Shown here: positions 26,188-34,756 of the stretch, piece after piece
How positions within the stretch are numbered: position 1 is the first letter of the stretch
How the letters are laid out: every line of letters begins with the position of its first letter
Assembly: GCF_001586775.1 (NCBI RefSeq)
Contig: NZ_LQXS01000001.1
Span: 930,001 to 994,000 of the forward strand
Length of the DNA: 64,000 nucleotides
From: Sphingobacterium populi
GTDB taxonomy: Bacteria > Bacteroidota > Bacteroidia > Sphingobacteriales > Sphingobacteriaceae
Reading direction: 5' to 3'
Position numbers and translations under genes: made by a program
The notes under the pieces: model-generated
What the model was told of the DNA's origin: nothing
What the model saw: only the letters and a program-made list of their open reading frames with translations
Databases searched by the model: none

Positions 26188-27102
26188 TTATGCATTCACT
26201 GCGTCCAACACGGGGCGCTTTGCAATGCTATCTTGAATAATTTTTTGTACGCGATCCGCTTCTTCACCCACTAATGGTAATCGTGGTGCACGCGTATGTG
26301 GCGTACTGATTCCTTCTGCGGTAGCGGCCAATTTGATGTATTGAATTAGTTTCGGATGAATATCTAGTTCTAATAACGGCATAAACCAACGGTATATTTC
26401 AACTGCTTTCTCGATTTCGCCCTGTTGTGCATAATTGTACATGGCCATCGTTTCGTTTGGAAAGGCATCTACTAGTCCAGCAACCAATCCATCTGCGCCT
26501 AAGAAAAGTGTTTCTAAAGAAATGGTATCGACGCCTCCCAATATGCTGAAGCGATCGCCAAAGCGATTTTTCATACGAGTAACATTGGCTAGATCGCGAG
26601 TCGATTCTTTTACAGCCTGAATGGTTGGATATTCTGCCAATTCGGCAAACATTTCTAAATTAACAAAAGTGCTATAGTCTACCGGATTATTGTAAATCAA
26701 AATTGGCAGTTCGGTCGCTTGGGCTACAGCTTTAAAGTATTCAACCACTTCGCGATCATCTGCTTTATAACGCATCGGTGGTAATAGCATCAAGCCATCG
26801 GCTCCCAATTCGTATGCTTTTTTCGCAAAATTAATGGCATTACGCGTAGTGTTCTCCGCGATATTGAGGATAACCGGAATTTGATCGCCTACAATCTTTT
26901 TAGCGTATTTTAATAGTTCAAATTTCTCTTCTACGTCCAATGCCGCAGCATCGCCCAATGTGCCTGCTACGATAATACCATGCACACCCGCTTTTATCTG
27001 AGCATCGGTGTTTTTGGCAAACATATCGTAATCAATATCACCGTTCTCGGTAAAAGGTGTCAACACCGCGGGATAGATTCCCTTCCAATTTAAATCGGCC
27101 AT
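26188..27102 (-). CDS. DapA-family deaminase, likely 1-pyrroline-4-hydroxy-2-carboxylate deaminase
   Basis: A 304-residue class I aldolase-fold protein of the dihydrodipicolinate synthase/N-acetylneuraminate lyase superfamily. The Schiff-base lysine is K165 in AVKEST and the catalytic tyrosine is Y137 in YNNPVDY. The phosphate/carboxylate-binding loop is GTLGD rather than the GTTGE of true DapA, which argues against lysine biosynthesis. In hydroxyproline operons this protein removes ammonia and water from 1-pyrroline-4-hydroxy-2-carboxylate to give 2-oxoglutarate semialdehyde, the substrate of the adjacent dehydrogenase. It is the first gene of the minus-strand operon; the 118 bases upstream must hold the promoter unless the AraC gene is co-transcribed. 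Confidence 0.92.
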   Translation of the reverse strand: MADLNWKGIYPAVLTPFTENGDIDYDMFAKNTDAQIKAGVHGIIVAGTLGDAAALDVEEKFELLKYAKKIVGDQIPVILNIAENTTRNAINFAKKAYELGADGLMLLPPMRYKADDREVVEYFKAVAQATELPILIYNNPVDYSTFVNLEMFAELAEYPTIQAVKESTRDLANVTRMKNRFGDRFSILGGVDTISLETLFLGADGLVAGLVDAFPNETMAMYNYAQQGEIEKAVEIYRWFMPLLELDIHPKLIQYIKLAATAEGISTPHTRAPRLPLVGEEADRVQKIIQDSIAKRPVLDAVNA

Positions 27103-27220
27103 AGTCAGTCTATACTAAGTTTTAATGTATCTAATTTATTAAAATCAAAGCTACCAACTTATCCGTCGGGCGACTAACCACCTTTTAATCATTCCTTACT
27201 TGATATTAACCATCGGCCGT

Positions 27221-28084
27221 TTATTGGTGCAAAATATTCTGGTAACTTAGGAGGTATTCTTTTGGAGAAAGACCTATTATACTTCGAAATACCCGATTAA
27301 AATTCGTAATGCTGTTAAAACCGCAATCGTATGCAATACCTGCGATAGAATCGTAGCGAGATGACCCTAATAAGCGACAAGCTTCCCTAACTCTGATCTC
27401 ATTGAGATAGGAAACAAAAGTTTTCCCAGTGCTACGTTTAAAAAAACGACAGAATGCCTGTGGCGTAAGATTAGCTTTGTCCGATACTTCATCCAGACTG
27501 ATATTCTCCCTAAAATTGTGCTCTATATAACGGCATAGCGTATGTATACGGATGGATCCTGCTTCTTCAGATTCTCCGATGGAGATGCCAGACAATGGTT
27601 TCAGCTCTGAAGAAACTGCATTGAGCGCTCTTAGTAAATAACAGAAATTGATCAACTGATCCATGTGATCGGATTTCTTCAAAATATCAAATCGGCGGCG
27701 CACTCTGGAAAGCTGTTCTTTGGGTACTTGAAACCCGCGTTTGTTTTTACTGATAAAATCCAGCAAAATACTCAACTCGGGAAGATGTAGCATATTAGCC
27801 AATGCGCCTTTATCACTAAAAAACACAGAAACTGATCGCACGCGCTCGCCCAACGGACGACTTTTAAATACATGTGCTTGATTTGATCCTAGCAAGAAGA
27901 TATCTCCTTCGTGAAAATCATGCAAATTATCGTCCACCAGTAGCTGTCCGTCCCCTTCTACTATCCATATTAATTGGTACTCCTCATGGCGGTGCATGTA
28001 GGGATAGAATTTGTCCAAAACGTCTTCTTGAATAAACACAGTCCTATCCTTAGGTACTGGAACGCTATATTGAATCGGTTTCAT
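27221..28084 (-). CDS. AraC-family transcriptional regulator of the hydroxyproline operon
   Basis: A 287-residue regulator with an N-terminal cupin ligand-binding domain (about residues 20-95, with HRHEEYQLIWIVEG and HEGDIFLLGSNQAHVF) and a C-terminal double helix-turn-helix (about 185-285, ending FNRVFRSIIGLSPKEYL). Its position between the hydroxyproline operon (same strand) and the divergent peptidase/glycosidase operon suggests it controls both. The dyad at 28097-28113 and the direct repeat at 28210-28224 are candidate binding sites. The effector would plausibly be hydroxyproline or a pathway intermediate, but this is inferred. Confidence 0.9.
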   Translation of the reverse strand: MKPIQYSVPVPKDRTVFIQEDVLDKFYPYMHRHEEYQLIWIVEGDGQLLVDDNLHDFHEGDIFLLGSNQAHVFKSRPLGERVRSVSVFFSDKGALANMLHLPELSILLDFISKNKRGFQVPKEQLSRVRRRFDILKKSDHMDQLINFCYLLRALNAVSSELKPLSGISIGESEEAGSIRIHTLCRYIEHNFRENISLDEVSDKANLTPQAFCRFFKRSTGKTFVSYLNEIRVREACRLLGSSRYDSIAGIAYDCGFNSITNFNRVFRSIIGLSPKEYLLSYQNILHQ

Positions 28085-28096
28085 AGTAGAAGATTT

Positions 28097-28113
28097 GTGT
28101 TAGTTATTAACAC
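28097..28113. promoter_or_regulatory. Dyad GTGTTA-N5-TAACAC upstream of the AraC gene
   Basis: A perfect 6-bp inverted repeat with a 5-base spacer, 13 bases from the AraC-family start codon in the shared divergent promoter region. It could be an operator or a chance dyad in AT-rich DNA. Confidence 0.35.
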
Positions 28114-28209
28114 TAAGATAAACTTAAAAAGTATTCCTTCACAATAATTTTCCCAAAAAATAATAAAAAATTTACACAGCAAAAAAGTGATTAAATTTCG
28201 AATAGTATG

Positions 28210-28224
28210 CGGTAAAATCCGGTA
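28210..28224. promoter_or_regulatory. Direct repeat CGGTA spaced by one helical turn
   Basis: CGGTA occurs at 28210-28214 and 28220-28224, 10 bases apart, about 25 bases upstream of a -7-like element. Direct repeats on one face of the helix are the usual site form for AraC-type regulators, whose gene is adjacent. Confidence 0.3.
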
Positions 28225-28246
28225 TACAACCTGTGCAACCAGCGAT

Positions 28247-28254
28247 TATATTTG
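28247..28254 (+). promoter_or_regulatory. -7 promoter element of the DUF5695 operon
   Basis: TATATTTG matches the Bacteroidota -7 consensus TAnnTTTG exactly. It lies 30 bases before the ATG at 28285 and would place transcription initiation near 28260. No clear -33 TTG is seen at the usual spacing, which would fit an activator-dependent promoter. Confidence 0.45.
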
Positions 28255-28284
28255 TTAGCTCAAATGACCAACACTCCCATAATT

Positions 28285-31008
28285 ATGCTTACAAAGATAT
28301 ATTCCACCACCTTATTGGTATTACTGCAAACTGCCGTATTTACACTACAAGCACAGCAGCACGAACATCCCGTTTGGAAAGCCGTGCGTGAGCAACCTGC
28401 CACGCTACATGTGGATGGCGGCGAGCAAAAATTCGCACTACCCAAATTGAAAGGTGCGATTTTACAATCTTCGCAAACCATTGCTTCGCTACAGCAAACC
28501 AATGGCGATGCCGCATTTGATTACACACCGGTAGAATTATTACATAAAAGAGATCGTAACCTGTTTTATCACCTAGGAGATATCAATCTTCGGATCAAAA
28601 AATCAACTGATACGGAGTGGACAAGCTATTCTACCGCGGCAGATCGTCATGATATTAACGCATTGCCAGCGGGCCAAGATATACTAGCCGCGGCAGATCT
28701 AACACCTACATTACCAAATATCCCTGTGCATGTTAGCAGAACTTGGAAACGCAAAGGCGATGATCTGATCTTGCAGTTTGACATACATAATCCGACCAAT
28801 CAGGAAATCGAAATCGGATCCTTGGGCATACCTTTGCCTTTTAACAATAATCTGGAAGGCAAAAATCTCGATCAAGCGCACGCGCACAACGTATTTATGG
28901 ATCCTTACATCGGTATGGATGCAGGATATATGCAAGTCAACCATTTACATGGCAAAGGCGTTAGCTTATTGGTATTGCCAGAAGAAAACGCACCATTCGA
29001 AGCCTACAATCCACTCAATACCGACCCAACGCCACGTAGTATTACATTCGAAGGTTTCCATGAATGGATGATCCACAGTAAAGCACATGCCGAGACCGAC
29101 TGGAAGGGTGTGGAACAATGGAACGAACCGACTTCTAAAATTTTGAAACCTAATGAAAAGGCCACGTTTGCGTTACGCTTTGCACTATCACCGAGCATTC
29201 GCGAGATCGAGCAAACGCTCGTACAATACGATCGTCCATTGGCCATTGGTGCACCCGGATTTGTCGTACCATTGAATAACCCAGCAAAGCTATTTGTGCA
29301 ATATGAAGCGAATATCAAAGACATTTCGGTATATCCCCATAATGCGCTGACGATCACGAAAAACAAAAATACCAATGGCAAATGGTCTGGTTACCAAGTA
29401 AAAGGCAACCGCTGGGGTCGCGCACGTGTGACGATAACCTATGCAGACGGAAAACAACAAACCATACATTATAAGGTCATCAAATCGGAGCGTGATGTGG
29501 TCAATGATTTAGGAAATTTCCTCACGACCAAGCAATGGTACGAAAACCCAAATGATCCTTTCCATCGCTCACCTTCCATCATTACCTATGATAATGAAGT
29601 GAAAAGACAAGTAACGGAAGAGCAACGCGCTTGGTACGCCGGCTTGAGCGACGAAGCAGGTGCCGGAAGTTGGTTAGCAGCCATGATGAAACAAGTGGTT
29701 CAACCAAATGCCGACGAAATCGCCAAACTGAAACGCTTTATGAACGAAACCTTATACGGCAATATTCAGCATAAAACAGGCAAGGATCAGTACGGTGTGG
29801 TCAAAAGCTTATTTTACTACGAGCCAGATTCTATGCCAGCTGGTACATATAGCGATAGTATTAATTATACGTTGTGGTCGGCTTGGCCAAAGAAAGAAGC
29901 CGACAATATCGGCCGCTCGTACAATTATCCGCATGTGGCGGCTGCACATTGGGTATTCTACCGATTGGCACGCCATTATCCGCACTTAGTTTCGGAAGAA
30001 AGCTGGGATACGTACTTAGATCGTGCGTATGAAACTTCGGTTGCGATGGTAGAAAAAGCACCGCACTATGCGCAATACGGACAAATGGAAGGCAGTATTT
30101 TTTTGATTATCCTACAAGATTTACAACGCGAAGGAAAAACACGAGAAGCAGCGAAGTTGGAATCCTTGATGCGCGAACGCGCTGAGCATTGGCGCACCTT
30201 GAATTATCCGTTTGGCAGCGAAATGCCGTGGGATTCTACCGGACAAGAAGAAGTATATATGTGGTCTGATTATTTCGGTTTTGACGATAAGGCGACCGTA
30301 ACATTGAATGCAATCTTGGCGTATATGCCGACCGTTCCACATTGGGGCTACAATGGTAGTGCGCGCCGTTATTGGGATTTCGTATACGGTGGCAAATTGT
30401 CGCGCATCGAGCGTCAATTGCATCATTATGGATCGGCCTTAAATGCTATTCCGGTCTTAGATGCGTATCGCAATGCACCAGAAGATTATCATTTGCTTCG
30501 CATCGGACATGCCGGAATGATTGGCGCATTAGCAAATGTCACGGAAGAAGGATTTGCTCCCGGAGCATTCCACTCCTATCCTTCTACTTTAGCCAATGAT
30601 GGTATCACAGGTGATTATGGTTCTGGATTTTATGGCTATGCTGCGTATGCTGGCACATACATCGTACAACATCCGGAATTTGGCTGGTTGGCTTTTAGTG
30701 GCAACTTAACTGAAAACAAAAAAGGAATTCAGGTCGAAATCACCACAGCTGGCCGTAATCGTATTTTTGTAGCATCCGAACAACTGATGATTCATGCAGA
30801 ATCTGGTGAAATTGCGAAGCTTGATTACCAACCTAAAAATGGTGACATTACGCTAACGTTGGTTGGATCAGGCGATAACAATCCTGCCGCACACTTGCGT
30901 CTGGAACAAGATTCGTACGAAGTGGTCGGAATCCAAAAGAACGAACAAGGCAAATACAGCATTCCGGCTGGAACGAAACAGGTAAAATTGAAGCGAGTAA
31001 GTCGGTAA
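28285..31008 (+). CDS. DUF5695 family exported protein, candidate glycosidase
   Basis: A 907-residue exported protein. I choose the ATG at 28285 because it begins a standard signal peptide (MLTKIYSTTLLVLLQTAVF, ending LQAQ) and because the upstream TTG overlaps the promoter -7 element. It matches DUF5695. The first half is beta-rich (about residues 30-390). The second half is a helical toroid-like region with YNYPHVAAAHWVFYRLAR, YAQYGQMEGSIFLIILQDL and WGYNGSARRYWDFVYGG, which resembles the alpha/alpha barrel plan of several glycoside hydrolases and lyases. Several Asp/Glu occur in conserved-looking segments (EMPWDSTGQEEVYMWSDYFG). It heads an operon with two prolyl peptidases and a beta-L-arabinofuranosidase gene. 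I do not know a proven activity for DUF5695. Confidence 0.85.
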   Translation: MLTKIYSTTLLVLLQTAVFTLQAQQHEHPVWKAVREQPATLHVDGGEQKFALPKLKGAILQSSQTIASLQQTNGDAAFDYTPVELLHKRDRNLFYHLGDINLRIKKSTDTEWTSYSTAADRHDINALPAGQDILAAADLTPTLPNIPVHVSRTWKRKGDDLILQFDIHNPTNQEIEIGSLGIPLPFNNNLEGKNLDQAHAHNVFMDPYIGMDAGYMQVNHLHGKGVSLLVLPEENAPFEAYNPLNTDPTPRSITFEGFHEWMIHSKAHAETDWKGVEQWNEPTSKILKPNEKATFALRFALSPSIREIEQTLVQYDRPLAIGAPGFVVPLNNPAKLFVQYEANIKDISVYPHNALTITKNKNTNGKWSGYQVKGNRWGRARVTITYADGKQQTIHYKVIKSERDVVNDLGNFLTTKQWYENPNDPFHRSPSIITYDNEVKRQVTEEQRAWYAGLSDEAGAGSWLAAMMKQVVQPNADEIAKLKRFMNETLYGNIQHKTGKDQYGVVKSLFYYEPDSMPAGTYSDSINYTLWSAWPKKEADNIGRSYNYPHVAAAHWVFYRLARHYPHLVSEESWDTYLDRAYETSVAMVEKAPHYAQYGQMEGSIFLIILQDLQREGKTREAAKLESLMRERAEHWRTLNYPFGSEMPWDSTGQEEVYMWSDYFGFDDKATVTLNAILAYMPTVPHWGYNGSARRYWDFVYGGKLSRIERQLHHYGSALNAIPVLDAYRNAPEDYHLLRIGHAGMIGALANVTEEGFAPGAFHSYPSTLANDGITGDYGSGFYGYAAYAGTYIVQHPEFGWLAFSGNLTENKKGIQVEITTAGRNRIFVASEQLMIHAESGEIAKLDYQPKNGDITLTLVGSGDNNPAAHLRLEQDSYEVVGIQKNEQGKYSIPAGTKQVKLKRVSR

Positions 31009-31038
31009 ATTTTAGCTAAATCAATACATTTGTACACT

Positions 31039-32430
31039 ATGTTTACGACTTCCACATATCAAAACCGACGTCAGGCACTCCAGAACAAACTATCTGGAGG
31101 CATCCTGCTCTTTCCGGGTAATATTGAAAATCCGATAAATTTTGAACACAACACCTATCCTTTTCGTCAGGACAGCACCTTTCTATATTATTTTGGGTTG
31201 GCCGTTCCCGCGGTTGTAGGATTAATTGATCTGGATGAAAACAAAGAAATCATCTTCGGTCGCGAAGCGACCATCGACGATCTAGTATGGACTGGCCCGC
31301 AGGAATCGTTGAGCGATCGTGCGGCACGCGTTGGCGTGACAGAAACCGCTCCTATCAGCAGTTTATCTGAATATATTGGGCGGGCGATTGCGCAAAATCG
31401 TACAATTCATTTTTTGCCGCCTTACCAATCCGCCAATAAATTATTGATAAGCGAATTATTAAATCAGACGCCCAGCCAATTGCAACCTTCGGTGTCGTTG
31501 ATTCGTGCGGTAGCACAGCAACGATCGATCAAAGAAGCGCAGGAAATAGCTGAAATAGAACGCGCCGTCGCAGTTTCTACCGAGATGCACTTATTGACCA
31601 TGCAATTGGCCAAATCGGGCATGAAAGAAAGTGAATTGGTGAACGCCATTCAAGCTTTCGCTGGCAATCAAGATTGTACTTTGGCTTATCCGCCCATCAT
31701 CACGGTGCATGGGCAGATATTGCACAATCAAGTGCGTAGTAACGCTTTAAAAAATGGCGATATGGTATTGGTCGATGCAGGTGCAGAAACCGCTATGGGT
31801 TATGCCGGAGATTTAACGCGCACCTTTCCCGTAGCTGCTGCATTTGATAGTCGGCAGCGAGCGCTGTATCAAATCGTGCTCGATGCCCTCGAAGGTGCGA
31901 GAGCGCAACTGCGACCAGGTGTTTCTTTTAAATCAGTTCATTTGCATGCAGCAAAGATATTGGTGGAAGGACTAAAAACCGTTGGATTGATGAAAGGTGA
32001 TGCCGAAGAAGCAGTGCAAAATCATGCGCATACGCTATTCTTTCAATGCGGATTGGGCCATTTAATGGGCTTGGATGTGCACGATATGGAAGATCTTGGC
32101 GAGCAATATGTGGGCTACACGCAAGACGATCCAAAAGATACGAAAACCTTTGGTTTGAAATCGTTGCGATTGGGCAAACCGCTGGAAGCTGGTTTTGTGC
32201 TGACGGTAGAACCGGGCATTTACATTATACCAGATTTGATCGACCTATGCAAAACCGAAAATCGTCATAGCGATTTTATTAATTATACCGAATTAGAAAA
32301 ATTCAGAAATTTCGGCGGTATTCGCCTCGAAGACAACTTCTTAATTACATCTGATGGTCATCAACTTCTCGGGCCAGATTTAATCAAAACCATTGATGAT
32401 GTAGAATCTTACCGCGCACGCTATGTATAA
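31039..32430 (+). CDS. Xaa-Pro aminopeptidase (M24B)
   Basis: It releases an N-terminal residue that precedes proline, and probably hydroxyproline. The ATG at 31039 is preferred over an in-frame TTG 9 bases upstream. The protein (463 residues) has an N-terminal creatinase-like AMP_N domain (about 5-135) and a pita-bread M24 domain. All five metal ligands can be seen: the two Asp in LVDAGAETAMGYAGDLTRTF, the His in GLGHLMGLDVHDM, and the Glu residues in LTVEPGIY and GGIRLEDNF. No signal peptide is present, so it acts in the cytoplasm, downstream of peptide uptake. It follows the DUF5695 gene by 30 bases and overlaps the DPP-IV gene by 8 bases. Confidence 0.94.
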   Translation: MFTTSTYQNRRQALQNKLSGGILLFPGNIENPINFEHNTYPFRQDSTFLYYFGLAVPAVVGLIDLDENKEIIFGREATIDDLVWTGPQESLSDRAARVGVTETAPISSLSEYIGRAIAQNRTIHFLPPYQSANKLLISELLNQTPSQLQPSVSLIRAVAQQRSIKEAQEIAEIERAVAVSTEMHLLTMQLAKSGMKESELVNAIQAFAGNQDCTLAYPPIITVHGQILHNQVRSNALKNGDMVLVDAGAETAMGYAGDLTRTFPVAAAFDSRQRALYQIVLDALEGARAQLRPGVSFKSVHLHAAKILVEGLKTVGLMKGDAEEAVQNHAHTLFFQCGLGHLMGLDVHDMEDLGEQYVGYTQDDPKDTKTFGLKSLRLGKPLEAGFVLTVEPGIYIIPDLIDLCKTENRHSDFINYTELEKFRNFGGIRLEDNFLITSDGHQLLGPDLIKTIDDVESYRARYV

Positions 32431-34591
32431 ACTTCTTCACTTATTTCTGGCATTTATAGCCCTCTTTGTATTTAAATTTACGCACTTAAGCGCGCAAGAA
32501 CAGTGGTCGGCCGATGGCAATGCATATTACGAATTCTCTGATGAGGGCATCAAACTGGTGCATTTATTAGACGCTAAAAAGTCATCGACTTTTCTCGCTG
32601 CCGAACAGTTGATTCCCGCTGGTCAGCAAGCCCCACTGAATGTACAATCTTTTGTGGTATCTCCCAATGGTCAAGATTTATTGCTCTTTGCCAATACCAA
32701 AAAAGTGTGGCGTGATAATACGCGCGGTGAATATTGGATCTTCAACCGCTCCAGCAACAAGCTAACGCAGTTAGGTGCTGGATTGCCAGCTGCATCGTTG
32801 ATGTTTGCGAAGTTTTCGCCAAAAGGCGATCAGGTTGCTTACGTTTCGCGGAACAATATCTATGTGGAAAATCTTGCCAACAACCAATACGTGCAAATTA
32901 CGCAAGATGGTTCGGATCGCATGATCAACGGTACATTTGATTGGGCGTATGAAGAGGAATTTGGCACGCAAGATGGATTTCGGTGGTCGCCCGACGGACA
33001 GCGCATCGCATATTGGAAACTCGATGCGAAAGAAACCCGTCATTTTCTGATGATCAACAATACGGATAGTTTGTATGCTTTTACAATTCCGGTAGAATAC
33101 CCGAAAGTAGGATTAAATCCATCGGCGAGCAGCATTTGGATCTACGATCTGAAAGCTAAAAATCAAGTCAAAGTACAAGTTGACGGTGATCCGGCTCAGC
33201 ATTACATTCCGCGTATGGAATGGTTGACGGACGGATCGGGCGTGATATTGCAACGCTTAAACAGAAAGCAAAACGAAAGCGCCATCATCACCGCTAATGC
33301 GACGAATGGTACGTCGAAAACCATTCACAATGAAACGGATGCAGCTTGGATTGATATCAAATCTCGTTGGAATGGTGGTGATCCAAGCGGTTGGGATTGG
33401 TTAGAAAATGGCAAATCCTTTATCTGGGTATCTGAAAAAGGGGGATTTCGCCAGATTTATAGTATAGATCTCGATGGAAACGAAAAGCTAATTACCCAAG
33501 ATGAATTTGATGTGATTCAGATCGATCATATCGATCACGAGCGCATCTTCTTTTCGGCTTCGCCGGATAATGCGACGCAAAAATACTTGTACGAAATCGC
33601 GATCCGCGGTGGCAAAGCGCAACGCGTGACCCCGAAATCTAACAGCGGAACAAACACCTACCGAATCTCGCCTAACGGCAAATTGGCTTTCTATACGAGC
33701 AGCAGCAGCAAACATATGTATTCGGAAGCGTTGGTAGCACTGCCTTCGCACAAACAGATTCAAGCGCCAAAACGCAGCTACGATGTACCAGCAAATGCAA
33801 ATACCGCTACTTTCTTTCAAGTAACGACGATCGATGGCGTGGAATTGGACGGCTGGATGGTGAGACCAAACGATTTTGATCCGAAGAAAAAATATCCGGT
33901 GGTATTTTATGTATACGGTGAGCCAGCTTCACAAACGGTGCTTGACAATATCTCTGCCGGACGTAATCGTTTGTACGATGGTGATATGGCCGAAGATGGT
34001 TATGTCTACATTTCATTAGAAAACCGTGGTGCTCCGGCACCGAAAGGTCGCGAATGGCGTAAATCCATCTATCGCAACATCGGTTATTTGAATATTCGCG
34101 ATCAGGCAATGGGCGCAAAAGAGGTTTTGAAATGGGATTTCATTGATCCGACGCGTGTGGCGGTTTGGGGATGGAGCGGCGGTGGCGCTACGACTCTGCA
34201 CTTGTTAGGTCAATATCCAGACATTTACCAAACGGGAATTTCCATTGCGCCGGTCACCAATCAATTGCTATATGATAATATCTATCAAGAGCGCTACATG
34301 GGATTGCCACAAGAAAATGAATCGGATTTTATTCGTGGTTCGGCCATCACGTATGCGAAAGATGTACGCGGAAATTTGCTACTCATTCATGGTACGGGCG
34401 ATGATAATGTGCATTATCAGAATGCGGAGGTTTATATCAACGAATTGGTGAAACATGGCATTCCATTTCAAATGATGTCGTATCCCAACCGCAGCCACTC
34501 CATCAATGAGGGAGAAGGCACTTCCGCACACTTAGCAAAAATATACACGAAATTCTTACAAACTAATTGCCCGGCAGGCGGACGGGATTAA
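32423..34591 (+). CDS. Dipeptidyl peptidase IV (S9B)
   Basis: It removes X-Pro dipeptides from peptide N-termini in the periplasm. The 722-residue protein has a signal peptide (ending LSAQ at about residue 24) and a beta-propeller. The diagnostic DPP-IV glutamate motif DWAYEEEFG (E177-E179) binds the free amino terminus. The hydrolase domain has S585 in GWSGGG, Asp in GTGDDNVHYQNA and His in NRSHSIN. The gene start lies inside the end of the Xaa-Pro aminopeptidase gene, so the two are translationally coupled. Together with that enzyme it is suited to stripping proline-rich chains such as extensin or collagen peptides. Confidence 0.94.
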   Translation: MYKLLHLFLAFIALFVFKFTHLSAQEQWSADGNAYYEFSDEGIKLVHLLDAKKSSTFLAAEQLIPAGQQAPLNVQSFVVSPNGQDLLLFANTKKVWRDNTRGEYWIFNRSSNKLTQLGAGLPAASLMFAKFSPKGDQVAYVSRNNIYVENLANNQYVQITQDGSDRMINGTFDWAYEEEFGTQDGFRWSPDGQRIAYWKLDAKETRHFLMINNTDSLYAFTIPVEYPKVGLNPSASSIWIYDLKAKNQVKVQVDGDPAQHYIPRMEWLTDGSGVILQRLNRKQNESAIITANATNGTSKTIHNETDAAWIDIKSRWNGGDPSGWDWLENGKSFIWVSEKGGFRQIYSIDLDGNEKLITQDEFDVIQIDHIDHERIFFSASPDNATQKYLYEIAIRGGKAQRVTPKSNSGTNTYRISPNGKLAFYTSSSSKHMYSEALVALPSHKQIQAPKRSYDVPANANTATFFQVTTIDGVELDGWMVRPNDFDPKKKYPVVFYVYGEPASQTVLDNISAGRNRLYDGDMAEDGYVYISLENRGAPAPKGREWRKSIYRNIGYLNIRDQAMGAKEVLKWDFIDPTRVAVWGWSGGGATTLHLLGQYPDIYQTGISIAPVTNQLLYDNIYQERYMGLPQENESDFIRGSAITYAKDVRGNLLLIHGTGDDNVHYQNAEVYINELVKHGIPFQMMSYPNRSHSINEGEGTSAHLAKIYTKFLQTNCPAGGRD

Positions 34592-34756
34592 GGGCTACCA
34601 ACTCTTAATCCTATCTTCTAATTCGGTTCGGCAATTTGTAAATCATTCGGCGCAGCCATCGCAAAAGGCGAATGGTTAATATCCGACACGGAAACGATAA
34701 AATAAGGGAGAAATTTCATCACTAAACTTTCTAATTTACCACAAATTAAAGAGTAT
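34592..34756. other. Intergenic region before the GH127/146 gene
   Basis: This stretch of 165 bases has no gene and no strong terminator hairpin. Transcription may read through from the DPP-IV gene or start anew. No clear -7/-33 pair was found. Confidence 0.4.

Noticed and set aside
26188-27102. Lysine-biosynthesis dapA
   Set aside because: The GTLGD loop differs from the GTTGE of DapA and the gene lies inside the hydroxyproline operon.
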